From contig OY763044.2 of assembly GCA_963666825.2 (NCBI GenBank), positions 4,402,001 to 4,466,000 on the forward strand: a stretch of 64,000 bases of DNA, read 5' to 3'. The stretch comes from Saccharicrinis sp963666825 (lineage in GTDB: Bacteria; Bacteroidota; Bacteroidia; Bacteroidales; Marinilabiliaceae). The notes below the pieces were generated by a model that saw only the letters and a list, made by a program, of their open reading frames with translations, was not told the DNA's origin and did not search any database. The translations under genes were made by a program, and so were the position numbers. Each line of letters begins with the position of its first letter. Positions within the stretch are counted from its first letter, which is position 1. Shown piece after piece: positions 33,831 through 42,349 of the stretch.

Positions 33831-34898
33831 ATGGATAATATTCAATCTTATACCGATGAAGCCATTGGCTTACTTAAAAAATTGATTTCAACAGAGTCAT
33901 TTAGCAGACAAGAGGAAAATGCTGCTAATATTATGGAATCATTTTTAAATGAAAAGGGATTAACAACCAATCGCAAAGGAAACAACATTTGGGTAAAAAG
34001 CGCGAACTGGGACAACAATAAACCAGTTATACTTTTAAATTCTCATCTCGATACGGTGAAACCTTCTTCAAAATGGACATATAATCCTTTCAGTCCAACT
34101 GTTGAAGGAGACATTTTTTATGGCCTTGGAAGTAATGACGCAGGTGGACCACTAGTTTCTCTTATGGCTACTTTTTTTCTACTAACAGAAAAAGAACAAC
34201 CATATAATTTAATTTTTGCTGCAACTGCAGAAGAGGAGGTATCGGGAACAAATGGAGTGGCATCAATTCTTGATGAACTTGGAAAAATTGATCTTGGGAT
34301 TGTTGGGGAACCAACATTGATGCAGATGGCTGTAGCTGAAAAAGGATTGCTTGTTTTGGATTGTGAAGCTAAAGGTAAAGCTGGACATGCAGCCAGAAAC
34401 GAAGGCGATAACGCAATATATAAAGCATTAAAGGATATTGAATGGTTCAGAACTTTTGAGTTTCCTAAAATATCAGACCTTTTTGGCCCGGTCAAAATGA
34501 CTGTATCACAGATTAACGCCGGATATCAACATAATGTAGTACCTGATTCATGCAAATTCGTAGTTGATGTTAGGGTCAATGAATTATACAGTAATCAGGA
34601 AGCTGCTGACATCATCAACCTAAATGTAGATTGTGATGCAATTCCAAGAAGCACAAGATTGAATAGTTCAAGAATTTCCATGGATCATCCTGTCGTAAAA
34701 AGAGGAATCAAGTTAGGTCGGGAGTATTATGGATCTCCAACAACTTCCGATCAGGCTTTAATGAATTTTACAACTTTGAAAATTGGACCAGGAGATTCGG
34801 CCCGATCTCATACTGCTGACGAATTTATCAAAATTAGTGAAATCAGAGAAGGAATTGGACTGTATTATCAATTACTCAACGATTTAGACATATGTTAG
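33831..34898 (+). CDS. argE: M20 deacylase, probable N-acetyl(succinyl)citrulline/ornithine deacylase
   Basis: The 355-residue protein is an M20 zinc peptidase: H72 and D74 in LNSHLDTVKP, D103 in GLGSNDAGG, E134 and E135 in TAEEEVSGT, and a late histidine in SARSHTADEF. In a pathway that carbamoylates N-acyl-ornithine, the acyl group is removed at the citrulline stage, so citrulline deacylation is the likely activity. It abuts argB with no gap. A terminator-like hairpin follows and separates it from argH. Confidence 0.88.
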   Translation: MDNIQSYTDEAIGLLKKLISTESFSRQEENAANIMESFLNEKGLTTNRKGNNIWVKSANWDNNKPVILLNSHLDTVKPSSKWTYNPFSPTVEGDIFYGLGSNDAGGPLVSLMATFFLLTEKEQPYNLIFAATAEEEVSGTNGVASILDELGKIDLGIVGEPTLMQMAVAEKGLLVLDCEAKGKAGHAARNEGDNAIYKALKDIEWFRTFEFPKISDLFGPVKMTVSQINAGYQHNVVPDSCKFVVDVRVNELYSNQEAADIINLNVDCDAIPRSTRLNSSRISMDHPVVKRGIKLGREYYGSPTTSDQALMNFTTLKIGPGDSARSHTADEFIKISEIREGIGLYYQLLNDLDIC

Positions 34899-34903
34899 CA
34901 ATA

Positions 34904-34938
34904 AGTTAAAAAGTGTGACAAATGTCATATTTTTTAAC
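34904..34938 (+). terminator. terminator after the argE-like gene
   Basis: AGTTAAAAAGTGTGACA and TGTCATATTTTTTAACT form a long, mostly AT stem with one or two mismatches and a tiny loop; the 3' arm supplies the T run. It lies just upstream of the argH promoter. Confidence 0.6.
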
Positions 34939-34944
34939 TCTTAA

Positions 34945-34976
34945 TTTGAATTTATAACTTTATTAAATTATATTTG
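34945..34976 (+). promoter_or_regulatory. promoter of argH
   Basis: TTTG at 34945-34948 and TATATTTG at 34969-34976 are 20 bases apart, a good Bacteroidota promoter. Transcription would begin near 34983, giving argH a leader of about 115 bases with its own structure. Confidence 0.65.
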
Positions 34977-35047
34977 CCTCAATTATAAGGAAGAGAATTA
35001 ACGCAGTTAACAATTTAAAACAACTTCTTTTTTTGGGGTAATTTATC

Positions 35048-35101
35048 ATGAAGTATTTTATGACAATCATAAAATACCTCTCTGAAAAACTTTTGCAATG
35101 A
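35048..35101 (+). CDS. possible upstream reading frame in the argH leader
   Basis: An ATG at 35048 opens a 17-codon frame (MKYFMTIIKYLSEKLLQ) whose TGA stop overlaps the argH ATG as ATGA. The frame contains a 10-bp perfect hairpin (35053-35077, GTATTTTATG / CATAAAATAC). It has no arginine codons, so a classical attenuation role is not indicated; translational coupling to argH is possible. Expression is unproven. Confidence 0.35.
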   Translation: MKYFMTIIKYLSEKLLQ

Positions 35102-36432
35102 AACTTTGGGATAAAGGCATTAAGGTAAACGAGAAAATTGAGAACTTCACGGTAGGAAAGGACCGCGAAATGGACTTGTATTTAGCTCCATTTGACGTTC
35201 TTGGTACTATGGCTCACATTACCATGCTAGAAAGTGTTGACCTTCTAAAAAAAGAAGAACTGGAACAATTATTAACTGAGTTAAGAAACATCTACAAAGA
35301 AACCTTATCTGGTAATTTTACAATTGAGGAAGGTATTGAAGATGTCCACTCTCAAGTGGAGATGATGCTTACTCAAAGACTTGGAGATATAGGTAAAAAA
35401 GTTCACAGTGGACGTTCACGAAATGATCAGGTTCTATTAGATCTTAAATTATTTATCAGATCAAAGATAGAAGAGGTAGTTCGTGGTGTTGAAGCCTTTT
35501 TTAACGCACTTCAAGCACAAAGTGAAAAATATAAAGATTATTTAATCCCTGGATATACACACTTGCAGGTTGCTATGCCATCTTCTTTTGGATTATGGTT
35601 TGGTGCTTATGCAGAAAGTTTAACTGACGATATGTACATGCTTAATGCAGCATGGAAAATATCTAATCAGAATCCTCTAGGTGCAGCTGCCGGATATGGA
35701 AGTAGCTTTCCTTTAAACAGACAGTTGACTACTGACCTTTTAGGTTTTGACAACATGAATTATAATGTTGTATATGCCCAAATGGGTAGAGGAAAAACTG
35801 AAAGAAATGTTGCAACAGCGCTTAGCTCAGTTGCTCAAACTGTTGGAAAGTTTGCTATGGATGCTTGTTTATATATGAGCCAGAACTTTGGTTTTCTAAC
35901 ATTACCAGGTGAATTAACAACCGGATCAAGCATAATGCCACATAAAAAAAATCCGGATGTTTTTGAATTGATTAGAGCTAAATGTAATCAGATTCAAGCA
36001 TTACCGGGAACCATAGCATTAATAACCGGAAATTTACCTTCGGGATATTTCAGAGATCTACAACTTATAAAGGAAAATTTCATACCTGCCTTTGATGACC
36101 TGATCAGTTGTTTAGATTTGGCAACCTTTGCAGTTAATAATATTACCATTAAAGAGGACATTCTTAATAATGAAATATATAAATATGCATTCAGTGTTGA
36201 AGAAGTGAATAAACTTGTTCTACAAGGTGTTCCATTTCGTGATGCATATAAGCAAATTGGAGGATTGATTGAGGAAGGAAAATTTGAACCAGAATTAAAA
36301 GTAAATCACACTCACGAAGGTACCATTGGTAATCTTTGTAATGAGCCTATCAAATGTAAGATGGACGAACTGATGAAGTCTTTTAATTTTGACAAAGTGG
36401 CAAAAGCAATTCAATTATTAAGTAAAAATTAA
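35098..36432 (+). CDS. argH: argininosuccinate lyase
   Basis: ArgH splits argininosuccinate into arginine and fumarate, the last step of arginine synthesis. The 444-residue protein belongs to the fumarase/aspartase superfamily: KVHSGRSRNDQVLLDLKLF, PGYTHLQVAMPSS, and the signature GSSIMPHKKNPDVFE. It appears to have its own promoter at 34945-34976 and is followed 17 bases later by citrate synthase, with which it is probably cotranscribed. Confidence 0.96.
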   Translation: MKLWDKGIKVNEKIENFTVGKDREMDLYLAPFDVLGTMAHITMLESVDLLKKEELEQLLTELRNIYKETLSGNFTIEEGIEDVHSQVEMMLTQRLGDIGKKVHSGRSRNDQVLLDLKLFIRSKIEEVVRGVEAFFNALQAQSEKYKDYLIPGYTHLQVAMPSSFGLWFGAYAESLTDDMYMLNAAWKISNQNPLGAAAGYGSSFPLNRQLTTDLLGFDNMNYNVVYAQMGRGKTERNVATALSSVAQTVGKFAMDACLYMSQNFGFLTLPGELTTGSSIMPHKKNPDVFELIRAKCNQIQALPGTIALITGNLPSGYFRDLQLIKENFIPAFDDLISCLDLATFAVNNITIKEDILNNEIYKYAFSVEEVNKLVLQGVPFRDAYKQIGGLIEEGKFEPELKVNHTHEGTIGNLCNEPIKCKMDELMKSFNFDKVAKAIQLLSKN

Positions 36433-36449
36433 AATAAGGAAAAAGAAAT

Positions 36450-37790
36450 ATGGCATTATTGGAAAACTTGGCTAAACTAGCAGTACAATCCTGTGAAATA
36501 GAAAAAGAACTTTTTGACCAATATGGGGTTAAAAGAGGTCTTCGTAACTCAGATTTTTCGGGAGTATTGGTTGGTTTAACCCACATTGGTAACGTAGTTG
36601 GTTATGACAACGTTGATGGTAAACTTATCCCTAGAGAAGGTGAGTTGTACTATCGCGGTGTTGAACTAAAAGACCTTGCCAAAGGTTTCCTGTCAACTGG
36701 CCGTCATGGTTTTGAAGAAACTGCTTATTTATTACTAACAGGAAAACTTCCAAACCAACAAGAATTAACTGACTTTTCTGATTATCTGGGAGAGCAAAGT
36801 GAATTACCTCCATTCTTCTCAAAGAATATGATTCTTTCTTTAAGAGGAAGAGATGTTATGAATATGTTAGCTAGATCTGTTTTAGGATTATACGCTGCAG
36901 ATGAAGATGCTGAGGATTTCAGTCATGAAAACCTTATGAAACAAGCAATAAGCCTAATAGCAAAATTTCCTGTTATTGTTGCATATGCTTATTATGGAAT
37001 GCGTCACTCTTTCCAACGTAAATCATTAATTATTCGTCACCCTCAAAAAGAACTTAGTCTTGCCGAAAACTTTTTGTACATGCTTAAAGGAAAAGACTAT
37101 ACTAAACTTGAGGCTGATCTATTAGATTTATCTTTAGTTATTCACGCAGAGCATGGTGGAGGTAACAACTCTACATTTACAACACGTGTTGTAAGTTCTG
37201 CTCAAACAGATACGTATTCAGCTATTGCTTCTGCATTAGGTTCTCTTAAAGGAGGATTACATGGTGGAGCCAATCTTAAAGTAATTGATATGATGAAAAA
37301 TATCAAAGAGAATGTTAAAGATTGGACAGACAAAAAAGAAGTGTCTGAATATTTAATGAAATTATTAAAAAAAGAAGCATTTGATTGTACAGGTAAGATT
37401 TACGGTATTGGTCATGCTATCTATACTCTTTCTGATCCAAGAGCCGTTCTTCTTAAAGAAAAAGCAAGAGAACTAGCTGAAGAAAAAGGTAAAATGGATG
37501 AGTTTAACTTATATGCTTTAATTGAGGAGCTTGCTCCGGAAGTATTTTATAAGTTTAAGGGAGAGAACGCAAAAGTGGTTTGCGCCAATGTTGACTTTTA
37601 TTCAGGATTTGTATACAAATGTATTAAGATCCCTAAAGAAATTTATACTCCAATATTTGCAGTTGCCCGCATTGCTGGTTGGGCAGCGCATCGTATAGAG
37701 GAGGTTACATTCTCGAGCCGAAGAATTATTCGTCCGGCTTACAAGTGTGTAATTGATCGATCTACTTATCTTCCTTTGGAATCTAGATAA
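36450..37790 (+). CDS. gltA: citrate synthase
   Basis: The 446-residue protein has the citrate synthase active-site set: a histidine in GGLHGGAN, a second in GIGHAIYT with SDPRA after it, and the catalytic aspartate in ANVDFYSGF. HAEHGGGNNSTF is also conserved. It is the longer form found in Bacteroidota and Clostridia, with an N-terminal extension of about 60 residues. A 2-methylcitrate activity cannot be excluded. It follows argH by 17 bases and ends at a strong terminator. Supply of 2-oxoglutarate, and so glutamate, would link it to the neighbouring arginine genes. Confidence 0.92.
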   Translation: MALLENLAKLAVQSCEIEKELFDQYGVKRGLRNSDFSGVLVGLTHIGNVVGYDNVDGKLIPREGELYYRGVELKDLAKGFLSTGRHGFEETAYLLLTGKLPNQQELTDFSDYLGEQSELPPFFSKNMILSLRGRDVMNMLARSVLGLYAADEDAEDFSHENLMKQAISLIAKFPVIVAYAYYGMRHSFQRKSLIIRHPQKELSLAENFLYMLKGKDYTKLEADLLDLSLVIHAEHGGGNNSTFTTRVVSSAQTDTYSAIASALGSLKGGLHGGANLKVIDMMKNIKENVKDWTDKKEVSEYLMKLLKKEAFDCTGKIYGIGHAIYTLSDPRAVLLKEKARELAEEKGKMDEFNLYALIEELAPEVFYKFKGENAKVVCANVDFYSGFVYKCIKIPKEIYTPIFAVARIAGWAAHRIEEVTFSSRRIIRPAYKCVIDRSTYLPLESR

Positions 37791-38277
37791 GTGTTTTTGT
37801 TGATTGGGTAATGAAAAGGCTGTCTGTGGGGGAAATATCAGACAGCCTTTTTTATTTCTTATAAATTACTTAATCAGAAATTAAACGTATAATTCACAAC
37901 AATCTTTTATCAGCTTCTTTAAAACAGATTGAGTAATCATTTCCATACTTATCTATTAATAAGCTCCAATTCTATAACAGAATTAGAACAACTCCTAACT
38001 TAAGCCGTAATTTCTGTTAAGGATTAACGCCTGCATATAAAATTACCCACTGCCTTTTAGCACCAGGCACACTATATAGTAAAAAGTCTTTATTCTAGAG
38101 CACAATACTTTAGCAACTAACTTTATTAAAAAATTTACCCGATTAAACATACAGCTAACACTGTTAATCTTCATAAAAAGATTAATTGAAAACTGGAATC
38201 TATTTTTCGATTAATCTATAATTTCAGTAAATATTTTTTTTATATTTATTACTATTATTAACCTTAATACAATTTAT
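37791..38277. other. intergenic region after gltA
   Basis: These 487 bases contain the gltA terminator (37814-37856) and then about 420 bases of AT-rich sequence with many stops in all frames and no recognisable RNA or repeat. The end of the region should hold the promoter of the secreted protein at 38278, but I see no clear TTTG/TAnnTTTG pair. Confidence 0.5.
37814..37856 (+). terminator. terminator after gltA
   Basis: AAAGGCTGTCTG and CAGACAGCCTTT form a perfect 12-bp stem with a 12-base loop and end in a T run (TTTTTTATTT). This closes the argH-gltA unit. Confidence 0.9.
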
Positions 38278-38961
38278 ATGAAAAAAATCTTTACTCTAAG
38301 TTTACTTACTCTTTTATTTTTACAAGCAAAAGCACAAGACTGGAATGTTTCCAACATGACAGCAGGTAATATTACGTCTGTCACGACTTATGAAGGACTA
38401 ACTCTTTATGCCAGTGACACAAAATACTTTACCATTGAATCCAACTCAAAAACAATTGATGGAGAAAGTTATACTCAAAGACTTAAAACAAACGGATCCA
38501 GTACATGGAATGGAACAACTCCATCCGAACGTGTTTTAGCATTTCCTGTAACAGGAAACACTACAATAACAGTTTACGCTTTATCTGGGAGCAGTTCTGC
38601 TACTGACAGATATGTAGAGGTGCTATATTTGTTAAACGATACAAAAACTCAAATTATTTATGGGAATGTATCTGGTACATTACAAAAATTTTCAGGCACA
38701 TACATAGGCGATGCAACTACAATCTATGTAGATGCACCTGTAGGAGCTATTAATATGTACCGCATTCTTGCAGAATCGGAAATAAGTAATGATATAGAGG
38801 ATAGAGAATACACAGGCGAGATAGTTTCAACTGATTATTATAACTTAAGAGGGGTTCTAATTTCTCATGAAAAAGAAGAATTATCAAATGGAATCTATAT
38901 CAAAAAGGTAACATACAACGATGGCAAGGTAAAAACCTCAAAAATTTCTGTTATATATTAG
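38278..38961 (+). CDS. secreted protein with a lyase-associated beta-sandwich-like module
   Basis: The 227-residue protein has a signal peptide (MKKIFTLSLLTLLFLQAKAQ, cleavage after AKA-Q). Its middle part (about 25-170) resembles a domain often attached to Bacteroidota polysaccharide lyases, including a YTQRLKTNGSSTW segment and FPVTGNTTITVYALSG. Its C-terminus (YYNLRGVLIS, then LSNGIYIKKV and GKVKTSKISV) resembles the sorting or anchoring tails seen in exported proteins of the phylum. No catalytic domain is attached. A carbohydrate-binding role is an inference. Confidence 0.65.
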   Translation: MKKIFTLSLLTLLFLQAKAQDWNVSNMTAGNITSVTTYEGLTLYASDTKYFTIESNSKTIDGESYTQRLKTNGSSTWNGTTPSERVLAFPVTGNTTITVYALSGSSSATDRYVEVLYLLNDTKTQIIYGNVSGTLQKFSGTYIGDATTIYVDAPVGAINMYRILAESEISNDIEDREYTGEIVSTDYYNLRGVLISHEKEELSNGIYIKKVTYNDGKVKTSKISVIY

Positions 38962-39024
38962 CATAAGATTAAGATTCATATTTGTTAGATATGTAATTAA
39001 AAATAAAGAGTAGACTTAATTAAC

Positions 39025-39064
39025 AAAAAAGCCCGAGGTTGAAATATTAACCTTAGGCTTTTTC
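39025..39064. terminator. bidirectional terminator
   Basis: AAAAAAGCC, a short mismatch, AGGTT, then AACCT, mismatch and GGCTTTTT form a stem with A and T runs on both sides. It lies between the convergent genes ending at 38961 (plus) and 39113 (minus) and could serve both. Confidence 0.8.
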
Positions 39065-39112
39065 ATTATTCTAAACAAATACTTGTTTAAATATAATCCT
39101 TGTATATAGTAT

Positions 39113-40183
39113 TTAAATAGCAAAACCGATCTGTAGTAAAATATAATCTGCATTGATCCCATGAGCTTTTAAGTTTGCTCCAATTATCCATTTTTCCTTG
39201 ATCAGATACCTAAGATAATAATTCTGAAACAGTAAGTTTGGGGCCTCCTTTCGTCTTAATGCGTAGATGCCTAATTGCTGTCCAAATCTAACATCTCCAA
39301 TGTAAAATTCATTGCCTAAATAAGCTCCTAATCCTACTTTACCATCCACTTCTTCCACACTTTTATCATCCTGAAACTCTAACATCCCACCTAAGGTAAG
39401 ACCATTATTTCTTGACATCTCAAAACTCTTATTTACTAAAACATTAAGTATGGCCTCGCTGCCTGAATTTAAAGTATCATTCTTTTGTGAGTAGCCAATT
39501 AAAACATCCAATCGTTTTCTTTTTTCTTTATAGAATTTGGTTGTATTTATAGGCATTACACTATACTTCTGAAGAATATATTCCAAACCCACACCATATG
39601 CAAGATAATTAATCCCCAAGTTAGGCTGCTTAACACCACCATTTGAAAGATGCCTGTACGATCCCAATACCTTAATTGCAAACTGCTTGTTTATAAAATA
39701 ATAACCACTTATACTAGCTTGCAAAGGGAAAGCTAAGTATGAACTATAAGCAAGATTATGTGGATTATTTACTTTTTCATACGGATTACTAGTGTATGCT
39801 ATACCAGCAGCAGCCTTAAAGGAAAACCGCCATTTTCTTCTGGCTTTTAAAAGAGGTTCGATGAAAACCAATGAATTTAAAGTATAACCTAAATCTTCGT
39901 GATTAAAATTTGTATAATTAAATTGAACTCCCCATTTCGAATAAATTCCGTATCGACTTTGTATATTGTTTGATAATAACCATTTTCCAACCTCTACCTC
40001 AACTCCATAAGGATTAACTCCATTAAAATATTGACGCTTATCTGTATGAACCTGGAAATTTCCATTAATATTATTCAATGAGATAAACCATGGAGAATCT
40101 GTAATCAACTGTCCTTCTATTTGTAAATGAACAAGAACAGCCATAATTACACCATAAAATTTATATTTAACAAGATCCCTCAA
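39113..40183 (-). CDS. outer-membrane acyloxyacyl hydrolase (PagL-like) family protein
   Basis: The 356-residue protein has an N-terminal hydrophobic export segment (about 10-24) and alternating aromatic beta-strands ending in a strand-like IGFAI, as expected for an outer-membrane barrel. The PagL-type active-site motif is in YRHLSNGGVKQPNLGIN (H178, S180, N181). PagL removes the 3-O acyl chain from lipid A. The protein is about twice the size of classical PagL, with a second half of extra predicted strands, so the enzymatic role is likely but not certain. Confidence 0.7.
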   Translation of the reverse strand: MRDLVKYKFYGVIMAVLVHLQIEGQLITDSPWFISLNNINGNFQVHTDKRQYFNGVNPYGVEVEVGKWLLSNNIQSRYGIYSKWGVQFNYTNFNHEDLGYTLNSLVFIEPLLKARRKWRFSFKAAAGIAYTSNPYEKVNNPHNLAYSSYLAFPLQASISGYYFINKQFAIKVLGSYRHLSNGGVKQPNLGINYLAYGVGLEYILQKYSVMPINTTKFYKEKRKRLDVLIGYSQKNDTLNSGSEAILNVLVNKSFEMSRNNGLTLGGMLEFQDDKSVEEVDGKVGLGAYLGNEFYIGDVRFGQQLGIYALRRKEAPNLLFQNYYLRYLIKEKWIIGANLKAHGINADYILLQIGFAI

Positions 40184-40553
40184 AACAAATTATATAAAGC
40201 TACTATGTGGATTAATACTAAAGTTAATACATACCTCAATAAATAGCCACTCAATCAACTATTAACTACAAAGAAAAAAATACTAAATAATACTTAAAAT
40301 ATTTACTGATGTCACTTAGGCGCATCGCTAAAACAAATCCACTACTATCCTCATTATATGCTACTTACACAATTCAATGCAGTTTACCCCCTACCACCAC
40401 CTGTATATTTATACACATTTAGAATATTTATTTCATAATTATTCATTTGAAGTATAAATTTATTCGTTGCGAATACAAATATTTACTAACTTTGCGGCCG
40501 AATTAATTATTGGGCAATGTTTTAAAATCTAAAGTATTGCACCAAAGTAAATA
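40184..40553. other. divergent intergenic region before carA
   Basis: These 370 bases separate the PagL-like gene from carA. The right end holds the carA promoter and two inverted repeats: ATTCG-TTG-CGAAT at 40462-40474, and a leader hairpin pairing GCAAT with ATTGC at 40513-40539. The rest is AT-rich with nothing recognised. Confidence 0.5.
40466..40494 (+). promoter_or_regulatory. promoter of carA
   Basis: TAACTTTG at 40487-40494 matches TAnnTTTG. GTTG at 40466-40469, 17 bases upstream, is a near match to the -33 element and lies within the palindrome at 40462-40474. The start site would be near 40501. Confidence 0.55.
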
Positions 40554-41657
40554 ATGGATTATCTTGATATTATGCCTGAAGTAAAAGGAATTAAGTTGGT
40601 ACTTGAAGATGGAACCATCTTTGAAGGAAAGTCGTTTGGATATCATAAATCTGTAGCAGGAGAGGTAGTTTTCAATACTGCCATGACAGGTTATCCAGAA
40701 AGTTTAACTGACCCATCATATAAAGGTCAAATACTAGTTTCAACCTATCCATTAATTGGAAACTATGGAGTTCCTAAAGATGACAAAGATGAAAATGGAG
40801 TTCCTCTTTTTTATGAATCAGATCAAATTCATATCTCAGGATTAATTATTTCTGATTATTCATTTGAATACAGCCACTGGAACGCTAAAAACTCACTAAG
40901 AGAATGGTTAATCCAAAATGAAGTTCCAGGTATTTTCGATATCGACACTAGAGCATTAACTAAAATCCTTCGTGAAAAAGGATCTATGTTAGGAAAGATT
41001 ATTGTTGATGATGAAGAGATAGAACAATACGACCCTAATACAGATAATTTAGTCGCTCAGGTTAGTACTAAAGAGAAAAAGGTATTCGGAAACGGAAAGC
41101 ACAAAGTTGTTTTAGTTGATACTGGTGCAAAATATAACATTCTGCGTTGCCTGCTAAAAAGAGACACTACTGTAACTGTTGTGCCTTGGGATTATGACTT
41201 TACTCAGGAAGACTATGACGGCATTATGCTTTCAAATGGTCCAGGTAATCCAGAAGTATGTGCTATTACTGTAGAACATATTAAAAAAGCTATTGAAATT
41301 GGGAAACCTATTTTTGGTATCTGTTTAGGTAATCAATTATTAGGTATTGCCTCAGGAGGAAGTACATACAAATTAAAGTATGGTCACAGAGCCCACAATC
41401 ACCCGGTAATTAAAGTAGGAACAGATAGTTGTCATATTACTTCACAAAACCATGGTTTTGCTTTAGACAACGATTCTTTAAAAGAAGATTGGGAACCTTT
41501 ATTTATCAATGTAAATGATAAAAGTAACGAAGGTATTCGTCACAAATCAAAACCTTTCTTCTCAACTCAGTTCCACCCTGAAGCTTCAAGTGGACCAACA
41601 GATACTGAGTTCTTATTTGATGATTTTATTCAGCTGATAGAAGATTACAAAAAGTAA
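40554..41657 (+). CDS. carA: carbamoyl-phosphate synthase small (glutaminase) subunit
   Basis: CarA releases ammonia from glutamine for CarB. The 367-residue protein has an N-terminal domain (GTIFEGKSFG, FNTAMTGYPES) and a class I glutaminase domain with the nucleophile C257 in FGICLGNQLLG and H341-P-E343 in QFHPEASSGP. A second possible ATG is at 40572, six codons later. It is a monocistronic unit with its own terminator, apart from carB. Confidence 0.96.
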   Translation: MDYLDIMPEVKGIKLVLEDGTIFEGKSFGYHKSVAGEVVFNTAMTGYPESLTDPSYKGQILVSTYPLIGNYGVPKDDKDENGVPLFYESDQIHISGLIISDYSFEYSHWNAKNSLREWLIQNEVPGIFDIDTRALTKILREKGSMLGKIIVDDEEIEQYDPNTDNLVAQVSTKEKKVFGNGKHKVVLVDTGAKYNILRCLLKRDTTVTVVPWDYDFTQEDYDGIMLSNGPGNPEVCAITVEHIKKAIEIGKPIFGICLGNQLLGIASGGSTYKLKYGHRAHNHPVIKVGTDSCHITSQNHGFALDNDSLKEDWEPLFINVNDKSNEGIRHKSKPFFSTQFHPEASSGPTDTEFLFDDFIQLIEDYKK

Positions 41658-41667
41658 TTACAAGATA

Positions 41668-41698
41668 CAAGCTCTGGTTCTCCAGAGCTTTTTTTATT
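41668..41698 (+). terminator. terminator after carA
   Basis: AAGCTCTGG and CCAGAGCTT form a 9-bp stem with a 4-base loop and a run of T residues after it. Confidence 0.9.
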
Positions 41699-41753
41699 TT
41701 AAATAGATTTTCATTTTAGTAACTTAGTATTGTATAATCAATAAGCTACTATT

Positions 41754-42170
41754 ATGAGATCATTATTTATTATAGTTATTACTTTGACAGTATTAGCATC
41801 CTGTCAAACGCAAAAAGGGATAACAAAAGACTCTGACTCCGGGCTAAAAATAGAAGAAACAGAGAGCGACTCAACTCAATACGAACTTCTTATCTTTGAT
41901 ATAAAGTTTGACTCTTTTTTAGTCACTCAACCTCCAATGGAATTTTATTCTCAGAATTATTATGAAACCTGGAACATTCAATATGTAATAGAGTGGAATA
42001 TAAGACACAACAATCCAAGTAGATATGGAGATTTCTATGAAAGTCAAATCGACTATATTCAATCAATAGACTACGGTATAGAATTAAACTATAAACTATA
42101 CAATTACTTTCTATTCATTGAAAAGGAATATGGAATCACACTTGTAAAAAGAGCAAAAACAACAATGTGA
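41754..42170 (+). CDS. DUF6146 family lipoprotein
   Basis: The 138-residue protein has a lipoprotein signal with the lipobox LASC (C17). The mature part, rich in aromatic residues (QPPMEFYSQNYYETWN, then YVIEWNIRHNNPSRYG, and DYGIELNYKLYNYFLFI), matches the DUF6146 family known in Bacteroidota. Function unknown; it is expected at the inner or outer membrane facing the periplasm. It stands alone between carA and the ABC transporter genes. Confidence 0.75.
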   Translation: MRSLFIIVITLTVLASCQTQKGITKDSDSGLKIEETESDSTQYELLIFDIKFDSFLVTQPPMEFYSQNYYETWNIQYVIEWNIRHNNPSRYGDFYESQIDYIQSIDYGIELNYKLYNYFLFIEKEYGITLVKRAKTTM

Positions 42171-42349
42171 CTTTAATTAATTCAAATGAGTTTATGTTTT
42201 AATCGCTAAAGAAATCTTTGACGTATTCAATTTCATATCCTAACTAAACACTATTACTCATCATAAGACTAATTATTATAGTTAAATAGGTAATATTCAA
42301 TTATTGTCTTATTTTTGAGTTTAATATTTTTAACGCGATAAAAACTAAC

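Noticed and set aside
34947..34951. Half ARG box (TGAAT) overlapping the argH -33 element
   Set aside because: The second half is absent and no partner box lies 21 bp away, so ArgR control of argH cannot be claimed from it.
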